Part shown: positions 22,575 through 33,863 of the stretch, in pieces
How positions within the stretch are numbered: position 1 is the stretch's first letter
Layout: every line of letters begins with the position of its first letter
Source of the DNA: Pyrenochaeta sp. MPI-SDFR-AT-0127
Taxonomy: Eukaryota; Ascomycota; Dothideomycetes; Pleosporales; Cucurbitariaceae
NCBI GenBank assembly: GCA_020747015.1
Contig: JAGTJM010000004.1
Location: forward strand, 558,001 to 622,000
Direction: 5' to 3'
Length of the DNA stretch: 64,000 bases
Translations under genes and position numbers: made by a program
Notes under the pieces: model-generated
Database searches by the model: none
Seen by the model: the letters and a program-made list of their open reading frames with translations, nothing else
Told to the model about the DNA's origin: nothing

Positions 22575-25233
22575 TGTGAATTATGGTATGATATCTGAGG
22601 TTTGACACGTCCCGCAATGTAAAAGAGCAGGAGAACAGAGCATCTTGTACACCTGGTCGGCATTTGACTTAAGAAAGGCTATACTTGCAAGCATTTGGGG
22701 ATTTTGCGTGCTCCATTGATGAGGTTAGTGCGCGCCCGCTTCATATAGATGAGGGACTCTCTTAGGTGGAAATCAGATGTGATTGTCACCGCCAGCCCAC
22801 TCACGTTCGGATGAAACGCCTTGTGGGTGCCCCTCGTGACTGCCATGTGGCTCCCAACTCACTTGTTTCAGCATTCGAGATGAAGCAGGGGATCTTGGCT
22901 GTCGGAACCAGCACAGTGATTATCCGGAGAAACCTCTCGTTGGAGGAAGATCATGAACTTGGATACCCTGGGAACTCGCTAGCGCGGCTTTCGTAGGCCA
23001 AACCTGGGGAATCTTATTAAATCCGAGGGAGATAATGCGGGGAGGAAACCCAGCCTTGAGTTGGATTGATTAAAGAGAGCCAAATTGAGTGAGAAGGGCA
23101 TGTCAGCACGTCAAACCTGTTCGGAAAGATCGGCATGAATCACATGACCTTAGGAACAATGACGTCCTATCCCATGTCCGGAAAAAATTGATACGTCTTT
23201 CAAGGGAAGATAGAGAGGATTGGTTCGTCTGTGATTGGACTGCAAAGACAGTCCCTCCAGGTACCGCAGCAGACTATGCTCGAAGAGTGTGCATTTGAGA
23301 ATGACCAAGCATCGCCGGGCGATCCTATGGTAACGTTTGAAAGCTTAGGTACCTTTGCCTGCTGCACAGATCTGCTTTTAAAAGAAGAAAGAACTCGAAG
23401 GTATAGATTTATCTTGCCACGGGCGAGATTTGTTGATTCTTTTTCCATATTCGAGTTAGGTCCAGAGAAAATGGTAATGCCGGGTAATTCTCGATGAGCG
23501 GGCGAAGTTGTCATTACCTGAGTATTCTCGTACGTAGTCGCTTACAATGCTTAGTTAGTCCTATGACCATTTCTGCTTCTGATTTTTTCTTTCTTCCTGC
23601 TTGTTGTCTTCCTTGCTTTTTCCCTTTTGGCGCCACTTTCAACAGCAACTTCTTGTACCTGCCGAGAGATTCTCACTGAATCACAGAGCTAGTTGATTGC
23701 CTTATTGTAATACGTTACAATCACTTCACTTCCTTGGTGGTAGCATACGAGAACGTAGCCAAATTCTGCCAATACCTATTAATGCTTACCAGACCATGAT
23801 AAAGTGACAGCTAACCTTCCATGGATCTAAAAGGAAGAGATGGGGCCTTTGTTGCGAATCTTTCAAACGACAAACAGTAGTAAGGACATACTTTATCGCA
23901 TCTCTATATGTCAAAAGTTGGGCCAACTCATGCAGGAATGAACACGTTTTGGCGGGGTTTCGTAAATCGGCATCCACCAGGCATCATTTCCCCGGTAGCT
24001 GGTACTAGGCTCAAATCATCGTTGACTATTGGCAAACATGGGATGGAACTCAATAACCGGTCATCATGCAGAGTTTAGAACACTTTTACGAGTGGGTGGC
24101 CTTATAGACGCATATTGCCCTCCTGGTTTGGGACGCCTTGCGTGGGAATTTCACATGGCGATCCAATCCTACCAGTAGGCAGGTACCCAGAGCGGCACGA
24201 ACGCCCGCAACGGCGGTGATTCGACGACTACATGCTACATACCTGCGAAGCCAGTCAAATACAACTTGTACAACATACATCGCATATTGGAATAAGAATC
24301 CCAATGCAGAGAAGACAATGTAATTTAAAGGCTCCGTTGATCGTCCACAGCTTCCGTATCCTTGTCCAACCTCTGCAGCGACAACATTGATAGAACAGTC
24401 TGCATTTATCAAGACCAAGTAGAGCCGGAGCATACAGTTAAGGCGTTTCCCGGCGCACGATCGTCCGCTACCGTGCATGTAGGATTTGATCCGTGCGACT
24501 CATTCTCCTTATGGAATGGAGGATCTCACAATGCCAAGAGGCTGGGCCGAAGAAATAGATGAATTTGGGGGCCGGACCAAAATATAGTAAGATGAAATTT
24601 ATTGCCTAACTGCGGTCTGTGATACAGATTCCGCTTCATCGGTCTTTAGTTGTGTTGACAATAATGCACGTGCTACCACAACATCATGGGGTTCGTCGAT
24701 AGACGGAGTTTGGCTAAGAGCGGCTATAGGCAAAGAGCCAGATGTTCAAAGATACAGCGACCGTGATGTAAGCCGTGAAAAGCTAAGGCCAAATATCAGA
24801 GTCCTATAGACCTACGAGGTGGACTACATACGTCCAAGCTGTGAAAGCGAAGCCGACAGGAATTTCCACAACGCCATGGAGTAACAATTGGCACCATGGT
24901 CTTAATTGGATTGATTTTCTCAAAAATTGTTTTCACCTTATCTCACAGTAAAAACCATGCGGTAGGATTCAAAGCTAACTCTCTACCTTCTCTTTGCAGC
25001 CAAAGACCTGAGTTGCTGCATAATAAGAAAGCTGTTTGGGAGTAAGCTATACGAGCATACTACCGACTTCCTCACAACAAGGCCTCCCAGAACCCTAGGC
25101 GAGCTTCTCAAATTATACTTTGGGAATCTATAAAGACATCGAATGGCCTTTGCATAACCACCAACAGCATCAGTTCAATCCATCAACAAACCAAGCTTTT
25201 TCTCACAAGCGCAATCAAGCCTCAACGTCCAAG
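22575..25233. other. Gene-poor stretch, nothing recognised
   Basis: About 2.7 kb with only short reading frames on both strands. No coding gene, RNA gene or transposon protein was recognised. The last few hundred bases should be the promoter of the small secreted protein. Confidence 0.5.
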
Positions 25234-25924
25234 ATGCCTTCCGCAAAGTTCATTGCCTCTCTCCTCCTCTCACTTGCCTCTTTCCAGGCTATCTCTGCCA
25301 GCCCCATTCTTGAAGTACGCGAGGACCACCCAGAGGTTGTCCCTGGTGAAGGACTCCCTTCTCTCGAGTCTCTCGGCCTCACCTCGGCACAACTCTATGA
25401 GATGCCTCGTCCAGAGCCTCGTACGTGAACCAATTTGATTGGCAAGCTCTTGCTCTAGTCAAGTTTAATGGTCCTACTATGAACGCTTTCTAACATCATC
25501 TTAGCTGCGGAGGATGAGATGGGCATTATGTTCGACCCACGCTGCGGACCTGCCGAGGCAGCCTACACCAACGTCAATGGTGTGATCGCCTGCTACCACT
25601 ACTTGAGGAATCTCGGTACCACACGCTGTGGAGTTCCTGGTAGCGGTGCCGTTATTGAGTTTTGCTACTCTGGAGATGCACATGCCATTGGCCAAAGCTT
25701 GACTGGCCGTGATGAGAGCAGCTACTGGTAAGAACATTCTCCATCCTGTATTTGAAGATGCTTTAGAGTCGAAACAAGGCTAACCTTTGGACAGTTCCGA
25801 TGTGGCACTTGGTCTACTCTGGGTTATCAACAGCTGCACGCGCCCTGATCAAAGTGTTGCAGGCTTCGCAGCTCCGAATGGCAATGGCAACTTCTTCGTT
25901 GGTGGAACTAACCGCAGATGGTAG
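25234..25924 (+). CDS. Small secreted Cys-rich protein, effector-like
   Basis: Three exons (25234-25420, 25505-25727, 25795-25924) encode 179 residues. The signal peptide is MPSAKFIASLLLSLASFQAI with a likely cut after SAS. A short acidic/proline propeptide-like part follows. The mature core has six cysteines spread through FDPRCGPAEAAY, GVIACYHYLRNLGTTRC, VIEFCYSGDA, SSYCSDVALG and INSCTRPDQ. The C-terminus is Gly/Asn-rich (APNGNGNFFVGGTNRRW). Six cysteines would allow three disulfides. I do not recognise the family with confidence; an Ecp2/Hce2-like fold was considered but the match is weak. Its size, secretion signal, cysteine content and isolated position fit an apoplastic effector candidate. 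All splices keep frame. Confidence 0.8.
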
Positions 25925-26951
25925 AGAGGTTAAGGAGCAAGATTGGCTCTGTTGAAAGCTAGTTGAATCGTTTTGCGTACACTGAGATCATCAATTGATC
26001 TCTTCGAAGTGTTGCAGGGAAAGCGTAGCCACAGAAATAGCCAAAAGCAAACTTTCAAGCCGTTTCATCAACGGTCCCAATCAAAACTTAATCAACTCAA
26101 TCAACATACCTCCTAATACTGAGAACATTGTGTAGGCTTTGAAATGAAATTCTAATAATCCTTTGGAGTTGGAATAGTTTTTCGATTGGTAACCAGGACA
26201 ACTCCATTCCCCAGAGACCTACTGCAATCGCTCCAACTGCTTGACGAAGGTCATCCATTCACCGAAAGGTTTCTGAGATGGACAATAACGGCCCGGAGCA
26301 AGGAATGTAGAAGGGTAACATTAATCCCACTTGCTCACGTGCACTAGGACAACTAGAAAAGCAGTGCGTGCCAGGTAGTTAGTCACATGCGTCAAGTCCA
26401 CAACCCCCAGTTGTGTATTCAATATGCACCAAGTATTCAACGACACGGCAAACAAGCCAAAAAAGCTATTCTTATGCGATTTACGAAAACGTGGCTTGGA
26501 GCATGCAGCAGGTACAGCCCAATCAGTGATGTTGCGTTTCGCTTAGGCCAGGGATTGTTGTAGATTTGGCCCCCTGTGGCTGGCCGATCGTCCATCTTGG
26601 TACACCATGATTCGTTCAAGCTCCGATGATTAGGGTTCAGCTTAGACTCGGCGCTGTTTTGTGCAACGCCCAACCTGCTTGCGATGCTCGTTGTTGTAGA
26701 AATACTTGAATTGGCTGGAGAGCTTGCAACAATGCTGATTCTTATCTCATCCCGTTTCGGATCTTGCGAAGCTCCTCCTGGTACTTTCTTTGACGTGCTT
26801 GTTCAGAAGATACCTTGAGCGTTAATTTTGTTTAGTGCGATTCAAAGCCTATCTTGTAACCATATTAATCCTGGGTTAACATTAACTCAGAAACCTTTAC
26901 CAGTCGCACAAAAACCGGACTTCTCCACACTTTCCCCAGCCATCTTCAACA
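25925..26951. other. Intergenic, nothing recognised
   Basis: There are only short frames, such as 26437-26673 on the minus strand, with no recognisable motif. Confidence 0.5.
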
Positions 26952-27152
26952 ATGACAAGCTCTGCGCCGAGGTCTCGATTGACGTCGCTGCTGCTTGTCC
27001 TCATCTTACTCACCAACCTCGCAATAGTTGGTATTCTGGGCACATTGTTACACTTCATTCGCCATACGATTCACCAAGAGTACTTTCCAGCCTACGATGA
27101 TAGGCGTGGTAAATGGGCGATCAGGGTCACTGGGGAGTACGACGAGACGTAG
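26952..27152 (+). CDS. Possible small single-pass membrane protein
   Basis: A single-exon frame of 66 residues starts at an ATG in good context (CAACAATGAC). It has one strong hydrophobic helix (SLLLVLILLTNLAIVGILGT) and a polar C-terminus (YFPAYDDRRGKWAIRVTGEY). The amphipathic arrangement is more protein-like than the neighbouring shadows. No family is recognised and no intron is needed. It may be a real small membrane protein or chance. Confidence 0.3.
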   Translation: MTSSAPRSRLTSLLLVLILLTNLAIVGILGTLLHFIRHTIHQEYFPAYDDRRGKWAIRVTGEYDET

Positions 27153-27535
27153 AGTGAGTGCATCATCAACATTCACCATTGTGCCTCACAATCTGACTTG
27201 GAAAGTACTTTTCAACAGATCTATTGTAACTGGGAATGGGGAAATTTAAAGTTCAGCCGCATATGTTTCAACAGAGAGTCTGGTGGCATATAATTTGATA
27301 GTGAAAAAAGCGTCCATATCTGCGAGTAATGGAGAGGCATCTGGAAGTCAAGCATCGCCCAATGTAGAACTTCACAGTGCAAGGCGTGATGAAACAATTT
27401 GGGTATTTGCAGCCTTGCCAAGTTGCGACATATTAAATTGGTCATACAACTTCATTACACAGCATGACTTCATTAAAATTATAGTTTAATCGTACAGTAT
27501 CGTAAAGCAGCATAAACTTTTTTCATAAATCACAA
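27153..27535. other. Intergenic spacer
   Basis: This is the 3' flank of the CFEM receptor gene. Nothing is recognised. Confidence 0.5.
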
Positions 27536-29399
27536 TCACCGTCGATCAAACACGACAGTCATTGCACGGCTCCATGGTCCTGATATCCGATGCTCTTCAT
27601 ACTGTCTTGGTGGCATCAAGTGTCTCTCGCTTTCTAGGCTCGATTTAGCCTCACTGTCTGTAACTGTCCCGCTACCTGTCGTTGTTGTCTGCGTTGACTT
27701 CAAGACGGTTGATGAGGTCTTTCTTATCATTCCATGCGGTACACTCCCGGCACGGCCCGCCTCGAGGTCATGCTCATGGTACTCGAACTCCTTCTCCATG
27801 TATGCTGGGGCAGGAGTTGCTGGGGACTTGATCTCGCTCGCGTTTGAGTTCTTCCAGTCCCATCCGGGATTCAGATTCACTTGGGTAAAGTTGAGAGTGG
27901 AGATGAGCTTGGGCTTCTTTATGGCTTTCCTGGAAGGATCGCGCCAACTGAACTTGCCAAAGCCGGTGGATGTCTTATCAGAGGACTTGCGAGATCGGTT
28001 GGAGTACCAGCTGAGGGCGGAACGGAAGCCTGGGATCATCTTGTCGACCAGTGGGCGAAGAGGTAATAGGTTACCGCAGATACATGCCGATAGAATCTCG
28101 ATGAGAGACCACTTGATAACGTCGACGTTATCCCAGGTCGAATCGTAAGTGTTGGAGTACTTCAAAACGTAGCGGAGACGGACTATGCTAGTAATGGACG
28201 CACTGGATTGTCATTAGTTATGTTACGCAAGGCCTGTCGACGGAAGAACTCACAAGGATCCGACGCTGAGAAGGAAGACGAGGCCAGCCTTCTTCTTGGT
28301 GTTCATCTGCAGCTTCCAGAGTTCGCGAATCGGAAGTAATAAGATAATGAAGTCCTCCATTATAGCCAGGCCTGCGCCAGTAAAGCCAATGGCAGCCGCG
28401 ATAGGGATACACTTCCCCTCAATCGACTTATCCCAGATGAACTTGATAGGGGTACACTGGAAAACAACAAGCAGGAAGAATACGAGGCCGTGGACAAACA
28501 TGAAGGCGATCATTGCGCGTACACTCCATTGAAACCAGCGGATGAAGTCTGGGAAGAGACGTGCGTACAATGCCAAGATGGCCACTTTGGAAAAGATTTG
28601 AACCAGGATGTACAGCATCTGGCAGACGTAGAAGAGTTTGAGAAGTTCGGGCCCGTTCTCGACGGGTACGTTCCAGTAGTGGAGTCCGAAGCCCATGAGG
28701 GACATTTGCAGGATGATGATGGAGACTGCGACCAAAAGCACCTGATAGATCATTGTCGTCAGTGACAGCTATGCGTACAGAGAGGAGACCGACATACTGC
28801 AGCGACAATCGCGAAGGCATCATCCGACCATAGTCGTCCTGCCTTTAGCCATCTCGAGTAGAGGCGTAACATGAGGAATGGAACCGATAGAATGATCGTT
28901 GTAATGGCGACGATCTTGAGTTCATGGGTGCGAGATTCTGGTGGATACGCTTCGCAAAGACCGGCAGCAAATAATGAAACCTCTGCAAGTTGTTAGTACG
29001 CGACCTTATTTGTTTCTCGTGGAAGAACCAGTGCTTACCAACTTGGCCACTGTAATTGCAAGTCTTCAGCACACAAGTTGAGAGCCGTGATTGGAGAGGA
29101 ATGTTCGCGCAAGCGCATGTTGACAGCTCTCCGGCATTGGTCAATGGGCAGCCGCCGGTGACGAATACCTCTTCCATAACACATGGTACCTGGTAAGAAA
29201 CGGCTAGTCAGTGTGTGTTCTTTGCTTATATGTTCACAGAATGTGAATTATGGGTGGATCGAAGTGAATAACTCACTGCACACTGCGGGATCATTCCCAA
29301 CATGGCGACCACTGATGTGTTTGATGATATTTGGACATGTGCTATTGCTGTTGTGGTAAGGCAGAGAGCCAATAGCAGGCGAAGAAGTGCTGACATCAT
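27536..29399 (-). CDS. CFEM-domain Pth11-like G-protein-coupled receptor
   Basis: Five exons (29399-29277, 29189-29039, 28982-28798, 28741-28254, 28202-27536) encode 537 residues. A signal peptide (about 1-20) precedes a CFEM domain with eight cysteines: PQCAVPC, GGC, STCACANIPL, STCVLKTC and LC. Seven hydrophobic helices follow, including ITTIILSVPFLMLRLYSRW, LLKLFYVCQMLYILVQIF, AMIAFMFVHGLVFFLLVVFQ and FTGAGLAIMEDFIILLLPI. The last 200 residues are a hydrophilic cytoplasmic tail. This is the Pth11 class of fungal GPCRs. Pth11 senses surface cues and is needed for infection structures in Magnaporthe. The ligand here is unknown. Two tandem ATGs (29399, 29396) are possible starts. Confidence 0.93.
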
Positions 29400-32253
29400 G
29401 TTGGCAGCGAACTATAGTTCACCACAACGTGGGTATATAGGACAAATGTTATGAACCGGGGTTGCCCATGGGCCCGGATGCCGTGGTCTGTTTCTTTATA
29501 TGCAAACACCCGGGTCGGAGGGCACATCAGAGTCAGTGCGTAAAGCTTTAAACCTTATATCGACGGAGGCACGCCTTGATTGCCAGGCACCGATTATATC
29601 CGGATCGATCCAACGCGTAGACTATTAAGGCTTAGAATGTGCTCGCAGCATGCGAAAAAAATCCATGCGCTACGGACCGTCGAACTCAATTTGTGACAAT
29701 CTGTCAGATTGGAAGCCAAGGAGCTCTGAGAGCCTTCCGCAAACAGCACCGGTTTGCATTCTAGGCCTACCCTAGAAGATCAACCATTTTAAGGCTATTA
29801 GGAGTGGTTGGCATTTGATAGGCGCGGCGAGATCAATGCGATGGCTCTAGGTTACCATTCGCCAGCCCACATTCATTCCCTAGATAGCGGAGCAGATATC
29901 TCAGCTTGGATAGCATCATGGGCACGAAATCCAACCAATTACGGCCAGACGTGTGGGGGGAGGGAAATCTAGTTGGTCCAAACCAAAGCCATTATTTCGC
30001 TGTATCCGCGGAGGGCTTGCGTTACTAGATACTAGTTTTGGATGGCTGTCAAGGTGAGGAGCTTGGAGCGTATGAAGCAGTGGCCGAAGTTTATCCAGAG
30101 GGTGAACGAACAGCAGTCATGTTTGAGAGACGGCAGGAGGAGGTGAAACTTTGGGAGAAGGGTCCACCGTTGATAGCACTAATGCAAGCAATGGGCAACT
30201 ACCGGTTAATCTCAATCGCAAGCCGAACTTTGAAGTTGTTCGGAGACGTGAACTTGGGAGGTAATTGGCTGGAGGCGCGATAGATCCGAAAACCTTGATT
30301 TAGTGACGCTGCTAAGGAATCACGTTTTGAGGGACACTAGCAACCACGTGTGTAAAATTAGCGAACGCCAACCGCTTGGACAACATGAAACACAGTGCTC
30401 TGCAACCTGGAGCACACCGCACGCAGTCCAGAATGCGATTGCGCGAGGTGCGGGGCCTTGCAGATTCGGCGTCTCTGTAGCATCGGCGGAGTCTTGTCCG
30501 CGCGCCACCACCATGGCTTTCCATATCTGCATTCCACATGGCTGAAGGTGCCGGCAATGACCAAGAAAAGATCTTCGTCGAGGGTTTGGAAAGATGGCTT
30601 GTTTAGTTTGGTACTGGCCACATGATCCTGCTTGAGCCGTTCTTCCTCCAGTCTTTCTGAAGATACCTTGAAGGTCAATGGTTCATTCTTTTGCAAGTTT
30701 GTGGTTCAGACAAAGAAGGAGATGCCGAGATCAATCCGTCTTTCATTGTCCCAAGGCCATATGGCATAATATTTGAAGGCTCATGTCGGCTGCGAATATG
30801 AACAGCTGTGGCATTCAGCTTCGATGGCGCAAACTTCTCGATCCTTGGCAAGCCTAGAAGTGGAGTTGTTAGCCTCGCGCGGGCACCCCATCAATTGCCC
30901 GGGGTGTCCTCCGGAGAATATCAATGGATCACTCTCACTGGTTGGATCTGGCCGTTGAAGGTGCTTGTGGTGTGATTTGCAACTAGGATGTAACAACCAC
31001 GGACGATTCAACGCCGAGGAGCTTTGCGATAACGGGGCATCAGAGACGCGTGTCGCACCTCTGCACGGAACGTGGGGGGGGGCACCACACAGCCGTATAA
31101 TGAGTAAATATTCGAGTCGGCATATATCAAAAGTATTGATATGTTAGACGAATGGAGATGCTCCCTCTATCCCAATCCATAGACCGACATGTCCCAGCCT
31201 CTATTCAGTCTTGACAGTGTTGTAGTTCTGGAGAAATATGCCTGACGCCAAACATAACGTGGTAAGCAGATGGAGGCGGGGTTCGTAAATCGGCGCCAGA
31301 ACGAAATCAAGGGCGCCACAGCTAGCGCAATTGCTAGGCAGTGTGGTGGGATCTACTTATGCATGTGAAGCTGTATGCTCAATCGTGCCTTGCACAACTA
31401 GCGGAGCTCCCTTGAGTGCGGGCCGTGCACGCAGACTTGACAGCTGTATGGCGTCTACTATTGACCTGGTGATCGTATTCAGTGAATTGTATCTACATTT
31501 AACACACCTCCAGCCTCAGTCGTCTTTGTCACCAGACAAGATATAGAGACATTCGCCAAGTGTGCTGCCCCTTACCTGGACCTTAGAGCACCGGGAAGAA
31601 GAGTCCGAAGCAGAGTCCGAAGCAGAATGCGAATCAGCGCCACAGCCAGGACCACCCAAATTTACAGGCACATAGCGCGGTGTTAGTGACTGGTCGTGAC
31701 CCCGCTATGTGCCTGTAAAGACTGGAACATGTTCACATTGCCATGATCGACGGGCTGTGTCAGGAGGAAGCTTCGGGATGGTCCGTGACTGTACCAGTGT
31801 GCTGACACCAGAGATGTGCTCTCGGTTAATACTTCCTACTCCAACAACTGCCTTGTGACACTGACGTTGGTGATGCTCAAGCCCGACTTACTCTACCGCC
31901 TTGTTTTAGTTCCTCGGGGTATGCAACGTCCGAGGATCCGGGGCAATGTAAACCTAACTTAGTACGAACCGGGAGGTGAGAAGCTGATCTGATAAGCGGG
32001 CATTGATGAGGGGAATCATAGCTTGCTAGACGTTTCACAGCGAACGATCTCGGTACATTTCTGGCACTCAGCGCACTTGTTTGCCCATGGAGTACTGAAG
32101 ATCCAAGGCCGGGTAAATGGCGTGGCAAAGTGGACACAGCCAGCTGAGGCCCAGATCAGTACCTATATTGAATCGCTTGTGGCACTCACTAGGACTACTT
32201 CAAAATGATTGTGTGGAGATGATCCGGGTCATGATATTTACAGGTGGTATATT
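29400..32253. other. Gene-poor stretch with an inverted repeat
   Basis: About 2.9 kb with no recognised gene. It contains the inverted repeat listed at 31661-31719 and a short direct repeat at about 31605-31628. The short frames (for example 30038-30283 and 30358-30696) show no family resemblance. Confidence 0.5.
31661..31719. repeat. Perfect 17 bp inverted repeat (hairpin)
   Basis: The arm TTTACAGGCACATAGCG at 31661-31677 is matched by its exact reverse complement at 31703-31719, leaving a 25 bp loop. It lies in a region without genes. It could be a remnant of a small transposon end or a structured RNA element. No coding sequence is nearby. Confidence 0.75.
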
Positions 32254-33213
32254 CTATCTGTCTCTACCCAGTCGTTCTTCGTAGTCGTCTATCAATTCGT
32301 AAGCAGGGCGGAACTTTGGCTTTTGTGCGCCATTCATAGTCCCGTTTACGCCGTCAGCTTGCGGTACTTGTGGCGTCGAGGGTTGACGAGCAAGAGCGGG
32401 ATTCGGCTGAGTGTCAGTGGTTCCGCCTAATGAAGTGTAACCCAAATCATAAAGCGTGCAGTAGGGTATGTTCAGGTACCGGATGAACTTTGCCATGTCA
32501 GCCGGCAGCCTCGGCGGGGGTGCAAGAGTACACATACAGTCCATATATCCACGTAATGCCAATCAATGACGGGATGGACACGCACAAACTTGGGCCAACC
32601 AGAGTCTGTGGGGTCAAAATGCTTCAGATGCTCGCCATGCGGATCTGTCCTCCGTGTGCCTACGAGGATGGCCTTTACTGAGGGTGTGTCGCGAAGGTAG
32701 TCGGCAAATGCAGCTTTCATGGGTTTTGCATATTCCAGCAGGGCTAATGAGTACGTCTTGATACTCGTTGCCACGAATGCTTCGACCTCGGGGAAGGGGT
32801 GGGCATCCTGGATATAGACACACTGGACTGCGGTGTCGATGCTGGACAATGGGTCCGATGTTTGGGTCAGGCCCCGTTTGTGCAAGGCGCACAGGTACAA
32901 GATCAACAAGACCAGACAGTCTTTTCCTCCATTGTATGCTAACGAGAGCTCTGGTAGACTGCAGTCGCCGTCAGCCTGCGGACAGCATTCCCAAGTAGGC
33001 CCACATGGCCATCACCCACCTATACTGCTCCAATGCGCGGTCTATGACGTCCAGGGAAATGCGCGTCTGCTCTTGCAAGCTCCTGACCCGGCCTGAAGCA
33101 TCCTGGGCATCCAGGAACGAAGCTATGCGGTCATGTATCCTGGCGCACAGTTGGTGGAAAGGCAGCGGGGTGTCGGTGACGAGAGGATCTGAAAATCCAG
33201 AGGCTGTGTTCAT
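32254..33213 (-). CDS. FAD1: FAD synthetase (FMN adenylyltransferase)
   Basis: Three exons (33213-33020, 32958-32538, 32487-32254) encode 282 residues, matching fungal Fad1. The domain is the PAPS-reductase-like fold. The ATP-binding loop LSLAYNGGKDCLVLLI lies at about residues 70-84. TYSLALLEYAKPMKAAF, AILVGTRRTDPHGEHL, HPVIDWHYVDIWTFIRYL and YCTLYDLGYTSLGGTTDT follow, in the usual order. The enzyme transfers AMP from ATP to FMN in the cytosol to make FAD. The first intron (61 bp) interrupts just before the ATP loop. The gene is divergent from MET5, a flavoprotein subunit whose holoenzyme uses FAD and FMN; the starts are 650 bp apart. Confidence 0.94.
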
Positions 33214-33863
33214 TGCAAGAGCTGCACTAGCCTCGACATCAGCAGCGCGAGTCCTGCGATTACGGAAGGCGGTGGTCGACTACTGGACGTATGGGGGAAT
33301 TGTTTCATGGCATGGTGCATTATGTCTCCTGTGGCAGAAGCCGGGCGGGTCATGGTAGGTGGGCCGGCCTATCGATATCGGCACCTCGGTAGAGCCCGGG
33401 AGGGTATAGCGCGGGTGTCACGTGTGCAAGGCTGTCCACTCAAGCAGCACGCAGTAAGCATTCCCAGCCGTGAGTCGCATGGCGGCGAGAAAATGTCACC
33501 ACCAAAACACAACACCGCGGTGCCGTTGCCGTGGCCATCCCCCAGCCCTGGCCTCCTCGTCTCGAGCCGCTGCGGCATCCAGCCAGGCTTGCTTACCAGA
33601 AGGTAAACGTACACGCCTGACAATCCCGTGAGCCACGACTGGGTCACTGGGGCCCCAGACCCTGAGACACTAAGTATGGCGCGATTTCGCCGAGCCTTGT
33701 TTGGTCCGCCTCTCAGTCTCCCAAAGAGAAAAAAATTATTGCGTTACCGCTTGCCGATGATGTGACAGGACGGTCGCCCGACGAGCCGATGCCCTTGTCC
33801 TACATCCTGTCCTTCTTGTCCACCCTCCCTCACTGTCCTTAGACACCACAGTCCGCAGTCACA
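33214..33863. promoter_or_regulatory. Divergent upstream region FAD1 / MET5
   Basis: The starts of FAD1 (minus strand) and the sulfite reductase gene (plus strand) are 650 bp apart and point outward. A shared or co-regulated promoter is plausible from the shared flavin chemistry. No specific factor site was assigned. Confidence 0.4.

Noticed and set aside
25505..25924. Ecp2/Hce2 effector domain in the small secreted protein
   Set aside because: The cysteine spacing matches only loosely, so I did not use the name.
30038..30696. Short frames at 30.0-30.7 kb
   Set aside because: No recognisable domain, no splice links and no start context support.
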